A stretch of 64,000 bases of DNA, from positions 1-64,000 of the forward strand of contig CAZVBQ010000019.1 in NCBI GenBank assembly GCA_964625575.1. The letters are read 5' to 3'. A program made the translations under genes and the position numbers. This DNA comes from UTCHB3 sp964625575 (GTDB taxonomy: Bacteria > Bacteroidota > Ignavibacteria > Ignavibacteriales > Ignavibacteriaceae). The notes beneath the pieces are model-generated. The model saw nothing but the letters and a program-made list of their open reading frames with translations, did not search any database and had not been told where the DNA came from. Below are positions 16,245 through 25,201 of the stretch, piece after piece. The first letter of the stretch is position 1, and the number at the start of each line of letters is the position of its first letter.

Positions 16245-17771
16245 ATGAAACGAATATTCCCACATTCACTGTACAACCCGGTCTCCCTCGCCGGAGCCGC
16301 CCTCGCGGGATTGAGTTTCGGACTGATCTTCTTTCTGATCATCGTCGAAACTTTCAGCGCTGAGCATAAACCCTACATGGGAATTCTCACATTCATTATT
16401 CTACCGGTTTTCCTGATCATCGGACTTCTGATAATTGCCTATGGATGGTACAGGGAACACAAACTTTCGAAGCAGATCGACTTCAAGGCGAGGAAATTCC
16501 CTGTGCTCGACATGAATGATCCGAAACAGTTAAGAGCGACCCTCTTTTTCTCGATCGGCACGATCATTCTCCTGCTCTTCTCCGCATTCGGAAGTTTCAA
16601 AGCGTACGAGTACACTGACTCCGATGAGTTCTGCGGTACCGTTTGCCACATGGTGATGGAACCCGAGTACACCGCGTATAACAATTCGCCCCACTCAAAA
16701 GTCGGGTGCGTAAAGTGTCATATCGGTTCAGGTGCCGACTGGTTTGTCCGTGCCAAGATATCGGGCTCATATCAGCTTTATTCGGTGACATTCAACAAAT
16801 TCTCGAGACCGATTCCCACTCCGATCGAGAACCTGCGTCCCGCTCAGGAAACCTGCGAACAGTGCCATTGGCCCAAGCACTTCTTCAGTGAGAAAAAGGT
16901 CGATCTCGACTATTATCTCTCCGACGAAACGAACACTAAAGCTTCCCTCACGCTCCTGCTCCGGGTCGGCGGTGGCAACAGCGAGATCGGCAATACCAAA
17001 GGTATCCACTGGCACATGAACATTGCCAATGATATTTATTACATGCCGACCGATCACACACGCCAGACTATTCCTTGGGTGAAAGTGGTTAATAAAGCCA
17101 CAGGCAAAGAAACCATTTACCGCGCGAAGGGATTCAACACGAAAGTTGATGAAAAGGGTGAGGAACTCAGAAAAATGGACTGCATGGACTGCCACAACAG
17201 ACCGGCGCACATCTATAACGAGCCAAGCAGGATAATCAACATTTCAATGTCCAACGGCAGGATTGCCGCCGATCTTCCTTATATCAAGAGCATTACAACC
17301 CAGGCTCTTGATGGCGAATACGCCACCAAGGATGAGGCCCAGGCAGGAATCGCCAGAAAAATTACAGACTTTTACAGGAACACCTACCCCGATATCTACA
17401 AGACTCGCGGCAAGGATATCGCTAAAGCTGTGAAAGAGATTCAAAAGATTTACTCGAAGAATTACTTCCCCGAAATGAGAGTAAGTTGGAGAAAATACCC
17501 CAACAACCTCGGGCATATGAACTATGATGGCTGTTTCCGTTGCCATGACGGCAACCACATAAGCAACGATGGAAAAGTGCTTACCAACGACTGCAACAGT
17601 TGCCACATTTTACTGGAAGAAAATTCGCCGCAGAAAGGTCGCCGTATCTCAAGTGAAGGCCTTCAGTTCACTCACCCGGGTGGTATAGAGGTCTCCTTCA
17701 AAACCCAGAAATGCAGCGCCTGCCACGGAGTCGGAAACAAAACCCTCGACAAGAAGGTAGCCGTTAACTGA
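16245..17771 (+). CDS. NapC/NirT-like 7-heme membrane cytochrome
   Basis: This 508-residue protein has three membrane helices in the first 120 residues. A NapC/NirT-type heme region follows, beginning with FCGTVCHMVMEPEY (CX3CH with a nearby Met as possible axial ligand) and CVKCHIGSGADWFV. Five more CxxCH motifs (CEQCH, CMDCH, CFRCH, CNSCH, CSACH) give seven hemes in total. NapC/NirT proteins oxidise menaquinol and hand electrons to periplasmic partners; the 13-heme gene 15 bases upstream is the obvious partner. The ribosome site AAGGAGAG precedes the ATG. A strong terminator follows at 17792. Confidence 0.88.
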   Translation: MKRIFPHSLYNPVSLAGAALAGLSFGLIFFLIIVETFSAEHKPYMGILTFIILPVFLIIGLLIIAYGWYREHKLSKQIDFKARKFPVLDMNDPKQLRATLFFSIGTIILLLFSAFGSFKAYEYTDSDEFCGTVCHMVMEPEYTAYNNSPHSKVGCVKCHIGSGADWFVRAKISGSYQLYSVTFNKFSRPIPTPIENLRPAQETCEQCHWPKHFFSEKKVDLDYYLSDETNTKASLTLLLRVGGGNSEIGNTKGIHWHMNIANDIYYMPTDHTRQTIPWVKVVNKATGKETIYRAKGFNTKVDEKGEELRKMDCMDCHNRPAHIYNEPSRIINISMSNGRIAADLPYIKSITTQALDGEYATKDEAQAGIARKITDFYRNTYPDIYKTRGKDIAKAVKEIQKIYSKNYFPEMRVSWRKYPNNLGHMNYDGCFRCHDGNHISNDGKVLTNDCNSCHILLEENSPQKGRRISSEGLQFTHPGGIEVSFKTQKCSACHGVGNKTLDKKVAVN

Positions 17772-17791
17772 TTCTGATCAAATAATTTATT

Positions 17792-17828
17792 AAAGGCACA
17801 ACAGGCAGAAACCTTTGTGCCTTTTTTT
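17792..17828 (+). terminator. intrinsic terminator of the 13-heme/7-heme operon
   Basis: A 10-bp perfect stem (17792-17801 with 17815-17824) runs into a T tract to 17828, 20 bases after the stop of the NapC-like gene. Confidence 0.9.
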
Positions 17829-17934
17829 GTTACCCGCGTCACCACGAAGACGCGGAAGTCAATTTTCACTTAGATATTTCGCTCAAAACAATTAAATTAT
17901 ACGTCTGATTATTCGATTTCCAAATACAAGAACG

Positions 17935-18360
17935 ATGATGACAAGATTCATACCGGTACTTTTTCTTTTCTTGCTCCTCTCCGGGTGTTCCCGTGACCTG
18001 AAAGCGGTTTACTCAAATGAGAATGGTTCTCCCGTAAAACAGGGTGACGCGAAGCCCTTCACTTTTCAGGTTTACGCAGATCTTGAAGTGGTTAAGATCA
18101 GAACTTATCACTGGAACGACGGCAAGGGTGCCCCCGCCGGTGATATCTTCCTTCTTGACGCGAAAGGAAAGGAGATTGGCAGATGGAAAGCGGAATCGAT
18201 CAAAGGAAGAAATGATGTCAGCTCGGCTCTTTGGGAAGTGGAACCGTCAATTACGCTGAAACCGGGAAGCTACACGGTACGAACGAGTGACGAAAGAAGC
18301 TGGTCATACAATGATGCATCACTCGGTGCCGGTTTCACATCGATTTTCACGAGCAAATAA
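17935..18360 (+). CDS. small lipoprotein of unknown function
   Basis: I do not recognise this 141-residue protein. It has a signal peptide with lipobox LLSGC (Cys18) and then a compact, mostly beta region with SITLKPGSYTVRTSDERSWSYNDASLGAGF, which resembles small beta-sandwich carbohydrate- or membrane-facing lipoproteins. It begins ATGATG, so the start is uncertain by one codon. It lies 11 bases before the PAS hybrid kinase gene and is probably co-transcribed with it. It could be the sensory partner of that kinase, but this is inference from position only. Confidence 0.75.
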   Translation: MMTRFIPVLFLFLLLSGCSRDLKAVYSNENGSPVKQGDAKPFTFQVYADLEVVKIRTYHWNDGKGAPAGDIFLLDAKGKEIGRWKAESIKGRNDVSSALWEVEPSITLKPGSYTVRTSDERSWSYNDASLGAGFTSIFTSK

Positions 18361-18371
18361 AGCAGGCCACC

Positions 18372-21212
18372 ATGGAACGATCCAGACCACACAGACCCAC
18401 GAATATAAATCCGGTCAGAAGATCAGACGGAATACTCCCGGAGATCGCATCAACTCATACCGAGCCTTACACCAATTACATTCTCAGGCTCCTTTTTGAA
18501 GCCTCGCCGGATGGATTTTTTGTGATGATGCTTGATGAGCCTGTGATGTGGGATCCCGCCGTGGATGACCCTGAGCTCTTCGATCACATTTTTCTGACCC
18601 AGAAGATCACTATCTTTAATTCACGGTCTTCCGAACTCAATCCGGCATTCGACAGAAATCTTATGGGTGTTACACCCGAAAGATTCTTCTACTATGATGT
18701 GCCAAACGGACGTGCCGCCTGGAAGAAGCTGCTAAATACAGGCTGGCTTAACATGGAGTCGTCTGAAGCCATAGCCCCCGGAATGAATATATGGATCGAA
18801 ACCGAGTTTGTTAATATCTATGACGATGACGGTCTGTTGCTTGGGTGCTTCGCCACTCAAAGGGATATAACCCTTAAGAACGCCGAAGTTGATACCCTGA
18901 CCGCCACTTCCGCCGAGCTCAGTTCAGCCATTGCCGCGGTTGGCGATCCATTCATAATGGTTGATGCCAAAGGCGTGATCACCTACCTGAACTATGCTGC
19001 CGAAGTGACGCTCGACCTCACATACGACCGCCTCGTGAACAAAAAACTCACTGACCTGCTTCAGATTACCGACCCTGAATCGGGGCTTGACCTTAAACAC
19101 ATACTTGAGCAGGTGAAAAAGAACGGAATTGCCCACAGGTTGGGGAACACCGCGAAACTTAAGTTCGGGATAAATGAGACCACTGTAACGGGGGTTGTTT
19201 CTTCGGTAAGAAATGACGGTGGCGCGCACATTGGGTGGATTCTTCTCCTCAGATATCCGGGCGAGGTGCTGAAAGAAATTATCGAGGATACCGTAAACCT
19301 CGAACGTATGAAAAGACTTAACAAGTCACTTGCATCCGGCTATTGGGAGATCGATCTCGCTAAAGGTTCTGTGTGGATCAGTGATGACATTTTTGAACTT
19401 TACGGAATTGAACGCAAACTTAAAGATGACCCCGAAGAGTTAAAATACCTTCAGAACAAGATCAATGAAATGATCCACCCTGAAGACCGGCAAAAAGTGG
19501 AAAGGGCAGCTACCGACCTGATACACGACTTCAAAGGTTATGTGGTCGACTACAGGATGATGGGCAGCGATAAGAGCACGCGTTACATCAGATCTGCTGT
19601 TGAGGTGCATTCTGATGATACCGGAACCCCCGTAATGATCTCGGGTGTGGCAATCGATCTTACCTGGTATTACAATCACCTTACCACCAGTTCATTTTTC
19701 GAGCAGATCATCGAAAACGCGCCACTGGGAATCCTGGTCACAGACCCTTCGGGCATCATTCAGTACGTTAACGAAAAGCTTTCCGAATTGACGGGTTACT
19801 CGCCGGCTGAAATGCTTGGGCAAAAGCCGTCACTTCTTAAGTCTGGTGTGCTCCCTCCTGTCTTTTATGAAAACATCTGGAAGATCGTACTCTCAGGTGA
19901 GATCTGGCAGGGTGACATAATAAACAAAAAGAAGGACGGGACCCATTACTGGGACTCGGGTGCCATCTCAGCCATAAAAGGGAAAGATGGTAATATTGAG
20001 CGGCTGGTAGCCTTCAAACAGGATGTTACTTCACGAAAAAAACTTGAAAGCGAAGTTAAAAAGCAGCGTGACAAACTTGATCGCCTCCACAAGGAGAAAG
20101 TATCATTGCTTGAAGACCTCAACCTTGAGATTCGCAACCCCCTTAACGGAATCTCGGGATTTCTCGATCTGCTGATCTCGGAAGTTACTGACTATGAGCA
20201 CCGGAAAATTCTCCGTTCAATTAAACACTCTGCCGGCCGCGTGCTTAACAAACTTGATGCTGTTTCTGACATCCTGAACATGGAGAAGGATGACTGGAGT
20301 ATAAACCTTAAGAAGATCGAGCCCGGTACTGCGCTGAAAGAAGTGCTTGACTACTACAAGGAAATCGCCGAAGACAAAGGATTAAGATTTGAAACTTATA
20401 TCCAGGAAGGGCTTTCATTGGTTACCGACCCTGTTCTCATTGCTAAGGCTACAGGAAATCTGGTAAACAATGCTGTAAAATTCACTATGCAGGGTACCGT
20501 CAGGGTTGAAGTGGTGCAGCCACCTTCAAACGGTGAAGAGATTTTGATAAGAGTGACTGACACGGGTCCCGGTATTAAAAGAGACGCGATCGATGCCATA
20601 TTCAGCGATACACCGGCCGCACAAGAGCTGCCCCGCACTGTTGAGGCAACAGGTTTCGGTTTAAAGGTGACCAAAGAGATTCTTAAGAGGCTTGGCGGCA
20701 CGATCAAGATTGAGAGCGTGCCGGGTAAGAGAACATCTTTTACCATCGTTCTATCTCCTGATATGTCGACACTTCCCGTTGACGATGAAGAGGAAAGGCT
20801 CCGCCATTTCAAGAAAAATTCACAGACTGCCTTAAGACAGGAAGTTCTGATAGTTGACGACAGCAAGATGAACGCCGATGTGATGGCGCTTTACCTGAAG
20901 AAGGTTTGCGGTGTTGATACCGCGCGGAACGGTGAACAGGCGCTTCGCTTCGCGGAAAGTAAACGTTACTCGGCTGTGATCATGGATATTAACCTCGGAG
21001 AAGGCCTCTCCGGTGTTGAGACAATGAAAAAGATCAAACTGTTACCCGGATATGATGATGTTCCGTTCGTGGCAGTTACAGGGTACGCGCTGAACGCCGA
21101 CAAGGCGAAGATCATCGAGGAAGGATTCGATTTCTTCTACCCTAAACCGGTTGATATGGCCGCGTTCACCACGTTCGTGCGTGAACTTGTGATACCGGAA
21201 GAGAATGGTTAA
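18372..21212 (+). CDS. multi-PAS hybrid histidine kinase with Leu in place of the H-box His
   Basis: The 946-residue protein has no obvious membrane helix. At least three or four PAS-type domains cover about residues 30-560 (one ends in a PAC-like VAFKQDVTSRKKL). A coiled linker, the dimerisation helix, a HATPase domain (NLVNNAVKF, DTGPGIK, GFGLKVTKEIL) and a receiver domain (VLIVDDSKMNADV, phospho-acceptor Asp872, Lys in YPKPVD) follow. In the H-box the sequence is LNLEIRNPLNG: the residue before Glu, normally the phosphorylated His, is Leu585 (codon CTT, 20124-20126). The ATP site and receiver look intact. Signalling must therefore be altered, non-autophosphorylating or dependent on another kinase. 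Confidence 0.88.
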   Translation: MERSRPHRPTNINPVRRSDGILPEIASTHTEPYTNYILRLLFEASPDGFFVMMLDEPVMWDPAVDDPELFDHIFLTQKITIFNSRSSELNPAFDRNLMGVTPERFFYYDVPNGRAAWKKLLNTGWLNMESSEAIAPGMNIWIETEFVNIYDDDGLLLGCFATQRDITLKNAEVDTLTATSAELSSAIAAVGDPFIMVDAKGVITYLNYAAEVTLDLTYDRLVNKKLTDLLQITDPESGLDLKHILEQVKKNGIAHRLGNTAKLKFGINETTVTGVVSSVRNDGGAHIGWILLLRYPGEVLKEIIEDTVNLERMKRLNKSLASGYWEIDLAKGSVWISDDIFELYGIERKLKDDPEELKYLQNKINEMIHPEDRQKVERAATDLIHDFKGYVVDYRMMGSDKSTRYIRSAVEVHSDDTGTPVMISGVAIDLTWYYNHLTTSSFFEQIIENAPLGILVTDPSGIIQYVNEKLSELTGYSPAEMLGQKPSLLKSGVLPPVFYENIWKIVLSGEIWQGDIINKKKDGTHYWDSGAISAIKGKDGNIERLVAFKQDVTSRKKLESEVKKQRDKLDRLHKEKVSLLEDLNLEIRNPLNGISGFLDLLISEVTDYEHRKILRSIKHSAGRVLNKLDAVSDILNMEKDDWSINLKKIEPGTALKEVLDYYKEIAEDKGLRFETYIQEGLSLVTDPVLIAKATGNLVNNAVKFTMQGTVRVEVVQPPSNGEEILIRVTDTGPGIKRDAIDAIFSDTPAAQELPRTVEATGFGLKVTKEILKRLGGTIKIESVPGKRTSFTIVLSPDMSTLPVDDEEERLRHFKKNSQTALRQEVLIVDDSKMNADVMALYLKKVCGVDTARNGEQALRFAESKRYSAVIMDINLGEGLSGVETMKKIKLLPGYDDVPFVAVTGYALNADKAKIIEEGFDFFYPKPVDMAAFTTFVRELVIPEENG

Positions 21213-21288
21213 ACCCTTCCGGTGCAACAACTGTCAAATAAGAATGAGAATTGCAATTACGTTAGACAACAAAATAAAAGGAATAAAA

Positions 21289-21753
21289 ATGAGATCATTA
21301 CTTTTGATCCTTGTTACAGCTATTTTCCTCTCCGGCGCGTCTTTTGCTCAAAAAGGCGATGTTTACGGGAAGGCTCCATCGCTTAAATCGAAAACCAAGG
21401 TTTCGCAGATTCTTGCTTCGCCAAAGAAATATGTCGGCAAGACCGTCATGATCGAAGGCACCGTGGTTGACGTCTGCCAAAAAAGAGGTTGCTGGATGGA
21501 TATCTCCGGTGATAAAAAAGGCCAGAAGATGAAGATCAAAGTTGAAGATGGCGTTATCGTTTTCCCGGTAAGCAAAAAAGGCCACAAAGCCGTTGTTCAG
21601 GGCGTGGTTGAAGAGATCGTCTACACCAAGGAAGAGCTTATTGAAGCCGAAAAGCACAGATCTGAAGAGCAAGGTACCAAGTTTGATCCCTCAAAGATCA
21701 AATCGGGTAAAACCGTCTATCAGATCAAAGGCACCGGTGCCCGGATATTTTAA
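21289..21753 (+). CDS. exported DUF4920 protein with C-x5-C-W motif
   Basis: The protein of about 154 residues has a signal peptide (ending SFAQ) and an OB-like DUF4920 domain. The core motif VDVCQKRGCWMDI around residues 60-72 places two cysteines as possible metal or disulfide ligands. The Lys/Glu-rich C-terminal third carries TKEELIEAEKHRSEEQ. I choose ATG 21289 because AAAGGAAT lies at good distance and the signal peptide follows; the upstream ATG at 21205 lies inside the kinase gene. The biochemical role of DUF4920 is not known to me. It ends at a strong terminator. Confidence 0.8.
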   Translation: MRSLLLILVTAIFLSGASFAQKGDVYGKAPSLKSKTKVSQILASPKKYVGKTVMIEGTVVDVCQKRGCWMDISGDKKGQKMKIKVEDGVIVFPVSKKGHKAVVQGVVEEIVYTKEELIEAEKHRSEEQGTKFDPSKIKSGKTVYQIKGTGARIF

Positions 21754-21772
21754 ATAAATCTGATTTTTTGTC

Positions 21773-21813
21773 AGGTCTTGAGCAGTTTCGCTGACAGCTC
21801 AAGACCTTTTTTT
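21773..21813 (+). terminator. intrinsic terminator
   Basis: A perfect 11-bp stem (21773-21783 with 21797-21807) runs into a T tract, 20 bases after the DUF4920 stop and just before the PepSY-type gene. Confidence 0.92.
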
Positions 21814-21833
21814 ATAACTTTTTTGAAGCTGCA

Positions 21834-22406
21834 ATGAGCGAACGTGAAAAAAAGATACGGATATTTTTAAGGAAGTGGCACCGTGATATTGGCTTTTTTA
21901 TAGCCGGGCTCACGGTGATCTATGCCATTTCAGGCGTGGCGGTGAACCACATCGACGACTGGAACCCCAGCTACACCATCACCAAAGAAATGTTTAAGGC
22001 AGATACACTTCCGCGTAAGTATTGGGAAGCCGAAAACTTCGAGAGTATCATAACCGCGCACCTTAAACTTGACGAGAAGCCGAAAGAAATATTCTGGCAA
22101 AATGAAGAGAATGTCAGGCTGTTCTACGAAGGGAAAACCATCGACTTCAACCTGGCAACAGGTGAACTCGCGATTGAGACAACCAAAGGGAAGCCTGTTC
22201 TTAAAGAAGTTAACTTTCTCCATCTGAACAAGCCGAAGCAAGCCTGGACCTGGGTTGCCGACATTTTCGCTGTTTTGTTGGCCTATCTCGCGATATCAGG
22301 CGTGATCATGGTGAAGGGGAAGCATGGATTTGGGGGAAGAGGAAAGTGGATATTTATCGTAGGGCTGCTTGTGCCCGTGATATTTTGGATTCTCTATCTT
22401 AACTGA
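21834..22406 (+). CDS. PepSY-associated membrane protein
   Basis: This 190-residue protein has the PepSY_TM-like layout. An N-terminal cytoplasmic motif RKWHRDIG precedes the first membrane helix (FFIAGLTVIYAISGVAVNH). A periplasmic PepSY-like domain of about 100 residues follows, then FLHLNKPKQAWTWVADIFAVLLAYLAISGVIM and a last helix at the C-terminus. Conserved histidines beside the helices suggest heme or metal binding. Relatives are often linked to iron uptake or cytochrome maturation, so a connection with the multiheme genes is plausible but not shown. Its TGA stop directly abuts the convergent TGA of the PorZ-like gene. Confidence 0.82.
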   Translation: MSEREKKIRIFLRKWHRDIGFFIAGLTVIYAISGVAVNHIDDWNPSYTITKEMFKADTLPRKYWEAENFESIITAHLKLDEKPKEIFWQNEENVRLFYEGKTIDFNLATGELAIETTKGKPVLKEVNFLHLNKPKQAWTWVADIFAVLLAYLAISGVIMVKGKHGFGGRGKWIFIVGLLVPVIFWILYLN

Positions 22407-24659
22407 TCACCTTATCACGGCCACTTTTATCTTCGAAACGGTGTTGCCTTCCTTGTCAGAAGCCACGATGAAATAAACGCCGGTTGCCACAAGGTTGCCG
22501 GCATCGTCTCTTCCATCCCAAGTGGCTACTCTTCCGCCGGGTGAGGAAAAGAACCTGACCTTGTTCCCAGACACATCAATAATTGTGATGTCGGAGTCTT
22601 TTATCAATCCATCTATTGTCAGTAGTCCGCCATTTGCAGGAAGATATGGACTTGGATATACATGCAGCGCGGAGTAATCCGGATTGGGCGCCGGAGCGTT
22701 TGTGGAGAAAGCTATCAGACCGCCGGCCTGACCCACGAATATCTTCCCGTTCTTCTGATCGCTTCCGAGTACAGATACTTCATTTGTCAGCAGAGGGCTG
22801 TTGCTCGCGTCAAAAAAGGCTATAAGCTGCGTTCCGTCGGACGAAACCAGGAAGAGACCCGCATCGGTTCCAACCCATTTACGGTTAACGGGATCAACCA
22901 CAATTGAATTTATTTTCTGCTGCCTGAGCGAAAAGACGGTGGATATTCTCGGCTTAGATGTCGAGCTGTTCTGGAGAACCGTGCTTAGTGATGTGGCAAT
23001 CTGCACTCCCAGATCGGTGCCGATCCAAAGATCACCCCTCTTGTCGATCGTGAGGGCGTTTATCTTCTGTCCGTTCAATCCATTACTTTCAGTCAGCACA
23101 CCGGAGACATCGTCTGCCGTGTTCGAGAAAGTACCTCTCTCATTGAAATAGAAAAGCTGGTTACGCAGCGGACTGCTGTACCATTTAGTATCACTCTGGT
23201 CGATCTCGAGATTTGAGTAATTGGTGAGGCTGATACCCCAAGGGTTCTCGTATCCGTACCAGGTGCTGTCGGTGGTCAAAAGATTAAGTATCTTTCTGTT
23301 GCCCGCGTCGAAATTCAGTATCCAGAGGTTTCCTTTTGAGTCGGTGCGAAGCGCTGAGATCACGAGAAATGCCGGATCGGCAGTAATTCCAACGAGAGGA
23401 GTGTTTTGCGAAGTGAAATAGACCACCTGTCCGTCAGGCTTTATTCTCAGGTATCCTTTTCCGTAACTTCCGATGTAGACGCTTCCGTCGGGACCCGTAA
23501 AAGAGTTATAGTAAGAATTGGTGGGCATCCCTGGCACAAGATTGGCGTCGTAATTGGTCCATTTTGTTCCGTCAAACTTATAGTAACCGCGCCCCGTTAT
23601 ATCCCTACCACTCGCTGAATAAAGATTTCCGTTTTTATCCACCGTGATGCCGCTGAAAATGTTCGCCGCTGGAGCGTTCGGATTTACCACATTTATCACT
23701 CCGGCGTCGTTAACGAGGAGCAGCCCGGACTCCGAGGGAACATAACTGACACCACTTGGAAAGGGGATAACGCCATATATAGCGGGAAGACCTGAAACCG
23801 AGGCAACCGGAACACCATTGTTGAATCTGTAAAGCGCGCTGCTCGTGCCGCCTGAAATTGGATAGTCGGCAATGTACCAGTGATCCGCGCCGTTTATAAC
23901 CGATTTTCTGACAGTTTTACCCAGCAGTTCAGCGCTGTATGAGGTGAAAACACCTGATTCGAATTTATATAAGCCCCGTGATGTTCCGGCTACAATTCCG
24001 TCGTGCTCCTGATCCACAAAGTGGAAAACGGCATTCGGTAATCCGGGAACTGCTGTGTAAACATCCCAGGCGTTGGGATCATTAAGATTCGTAGCCCCGG
24101 GTTTCTGAACTGCCATTCCGGCCTGAGTGGAGACATAAAAGAGTCCCGCGCGGAATACGGAATTAACTTTCGTGTTAGCGGGGATCGATCCGAACTTGAT
24201 GTATGTTTCAAAAAAATCAAGGGTTTTGCTGTTGATCAATGAAAGGCCAAAATCGGTTGAAACCACTATGGTATCCCCCGAAACTGAGAGGTCGTTTATT
24301 CCTTTTTGTGGCTTGCCTGAATTGGCTATCGCCATGATCCTGTTGAACGAACCGGTCGCGGGGTTGTAGACGTCGATGATACCGTTCGCGCTGCCAAACC
24401 ATATCTTTTTGTTATTATCCACCACGATCGCTTTAACAGCGGAACCATTCAATCCATTAGCTTTTGTGTATGAAACAAACGATGAATCTGAAACCTTGAA
24501 CGAGTACGCGCCTCCTTCTGAACCCGCCCAGATCTTTTCTCCATCATAGAACGCTGTGGAAAGATTGCTCTGACTGGTATAGATCCGCCAGTCATAGGCT
24601 TCCTGAGCGTGAATAAACACGAATAAAAGAGGGAGGAGGGCAAGGAGGTATTTCGTCAT
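22407..24659 (-). CDS. PorZ-like beta-propeller protein of type IX secretion
   Basis: The 750-residue exported protein has a signal peptide (ending FIHAQ), then YDWRIYTSQSNLSTAFYDG and a series of propeller blades (KAIVVDNNKKIWFGSANG, ALTIDKRGDLWIGTDLG, SIVVDPVNRKWVGTDAG) forming two propellers. It ends in a FlgD-like beta domain (YPSPYLPANGG, VATWDGRDDAGNLVATGVYF). PorZ is a surface component of the T9SS attachment complex with two propellers and a C-terminal domain, and the N-terminal sequence resembles it. The eight T9SS cargo genes nearby fit this reading. The alternative is a generic two-component-regulator-type propeller protein. It lies three bases downstream of ribH in the same operon. 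Confidence 0.65.
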   Translation of the reverse strand: MTKYLLALLPLLFVFIHAQEAYDWRIYTSQSNLSTAFYDGEKIWAGSEGGAYSFKVSDSSFVSYTKANGLNGSAVKAIVVDNNKKIWFGSANGIIDVYNPATGSFNRIMAIANSGKPQKGINDLSVSGDTIVVSTDFGLSLINSKTLDFFETYIKFGSIPANTKVNSVFRAGLFYVSTQAGMAVQKPGATNLNDPNAWDVYTAVPGLPNAVFHFVDQEHDGIVAGTSRGLYKFESGVFTSYSAELLGKTVRKSVINGADHWYIADYPISGGTSSALYRFNNGVPVASVSGLPAIYGVIPFPSGVSYVPSESGLLLVNDAGVINVVNPNAPAANIFSGITVDKNGNLYSASGRDITGRGYYKFDGTKWTNYDANLVPGMPTNSYYNSFTGPDGSVYIGSYGKGYLRIKPDGQVVYFTSQNTPLVGITADPAFLVISALRTDSKGNLWILNFDAGNRKILNLLTTDSTWYGYENPWGISLTNYSNLEIDQSDTKWYSSPLRNQLFYFNERGTFSNTADDVSGVLTESNGLNGQKINALTIDKRGDLWIGTDLGVQIATSLSTVLQNSSTSKPRISTVFSLRQQKINSIVVDPVNRKWVGTDAGLFLVSSDGTQLIAFFDASNSPLLTNEVSVLGSDQKNGKIFVGQAGGLIAFSTNAPAPNPDYSALHVYPSPYLPANGGLLTIDGLIKDSDITIIDVSGNKVRFFSSPGGRVATWDGRDDAGNLVATGVYFIVASDKEGNTVSKIKVAVIR

Positions 24660-24662
24660 TGG

Positions 24663-25130
24663 CTACTTTTTAATTTCGTTGATCAGATTCGCGGTCTCGA
24701 TGGCTGTGAGTGCCGCGTCCCAGCCTTTGTTACCTGCTTTTGTACCCGCGCGTTCTACCGCCTGCTCGATCGTGTCTGTGGTTACAATTCCATAAACCAC
24801 GGGAACACCCGTTGACATTGCAGCAGAGGCAACACCTTTGGCGGATTCTGCCGCGACGTAATCGAAATGAGGGGTGGCACCTCTTATTACCGCTCCAAGG
24901 CAGATAACAGCGTCATACTCCTTTTTTTCGGCAACGGCCTTCGCAACGTACGGTATCTCGAACGCTCCCGGTACCCTTACGACGGTGATGTCATCATCAC
25001 TTCCACCGTGACGGATCAAACAGTCGATCGCTCCATCGAGCAGCTTGTTTGTTATAAAATCATTAAAACGGCTGACAACGATGGCAAATTTAAGCCCGTC
25101 AGCCTGTAAAAAACCGTTAATTTCTTTCAT
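24663..25130 (-). CDS. ribH: 6,7-dimethyl-8-ribityllumazine synthase
   Basis: RibH condenses 5-amino-6-ribitylaminouracil with dihydroxybutanone phosphate in riboflavin synthesis. The 155-residue protein shows all family blocks: VVSRFNDFIT, VRVPGAFEIPYVAKAV, CLGAVIRGATPHFDYVAAE with the catalytic His, PVVYGIVTTDTIEQAVERAGTKAGNKGWDAA. I choose the ATG at 25130 because GAGG lies eight bases upstream; an ATG at 25148 would add six residues. No other riboflavin genes are present. It sits between the PHP gene and the PorZ-like gene on the same strand. Confidence 0.96.
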   Translation of the reverse strand: MKEINGFLQADGLKFAIVVSRFNDFITNKLLDGAIDCLIRHGGSDDDITVVRVPGAFEIPYVAKAVAEKKEYDAVICLGAVIRGATPHFDYVAAESAKGVASAAMSTGVPVVYGIVTTDTIEQAVERAGTKAGNKGWDAALTAIETANLINEIKK

Positions 25131-25201
25131 TTTAATCCTCAAAACCAAAAAATAGAGTGAAGAAACATAAAGATTGACGAATTATAAAAAAACTGAATAA
25201 T

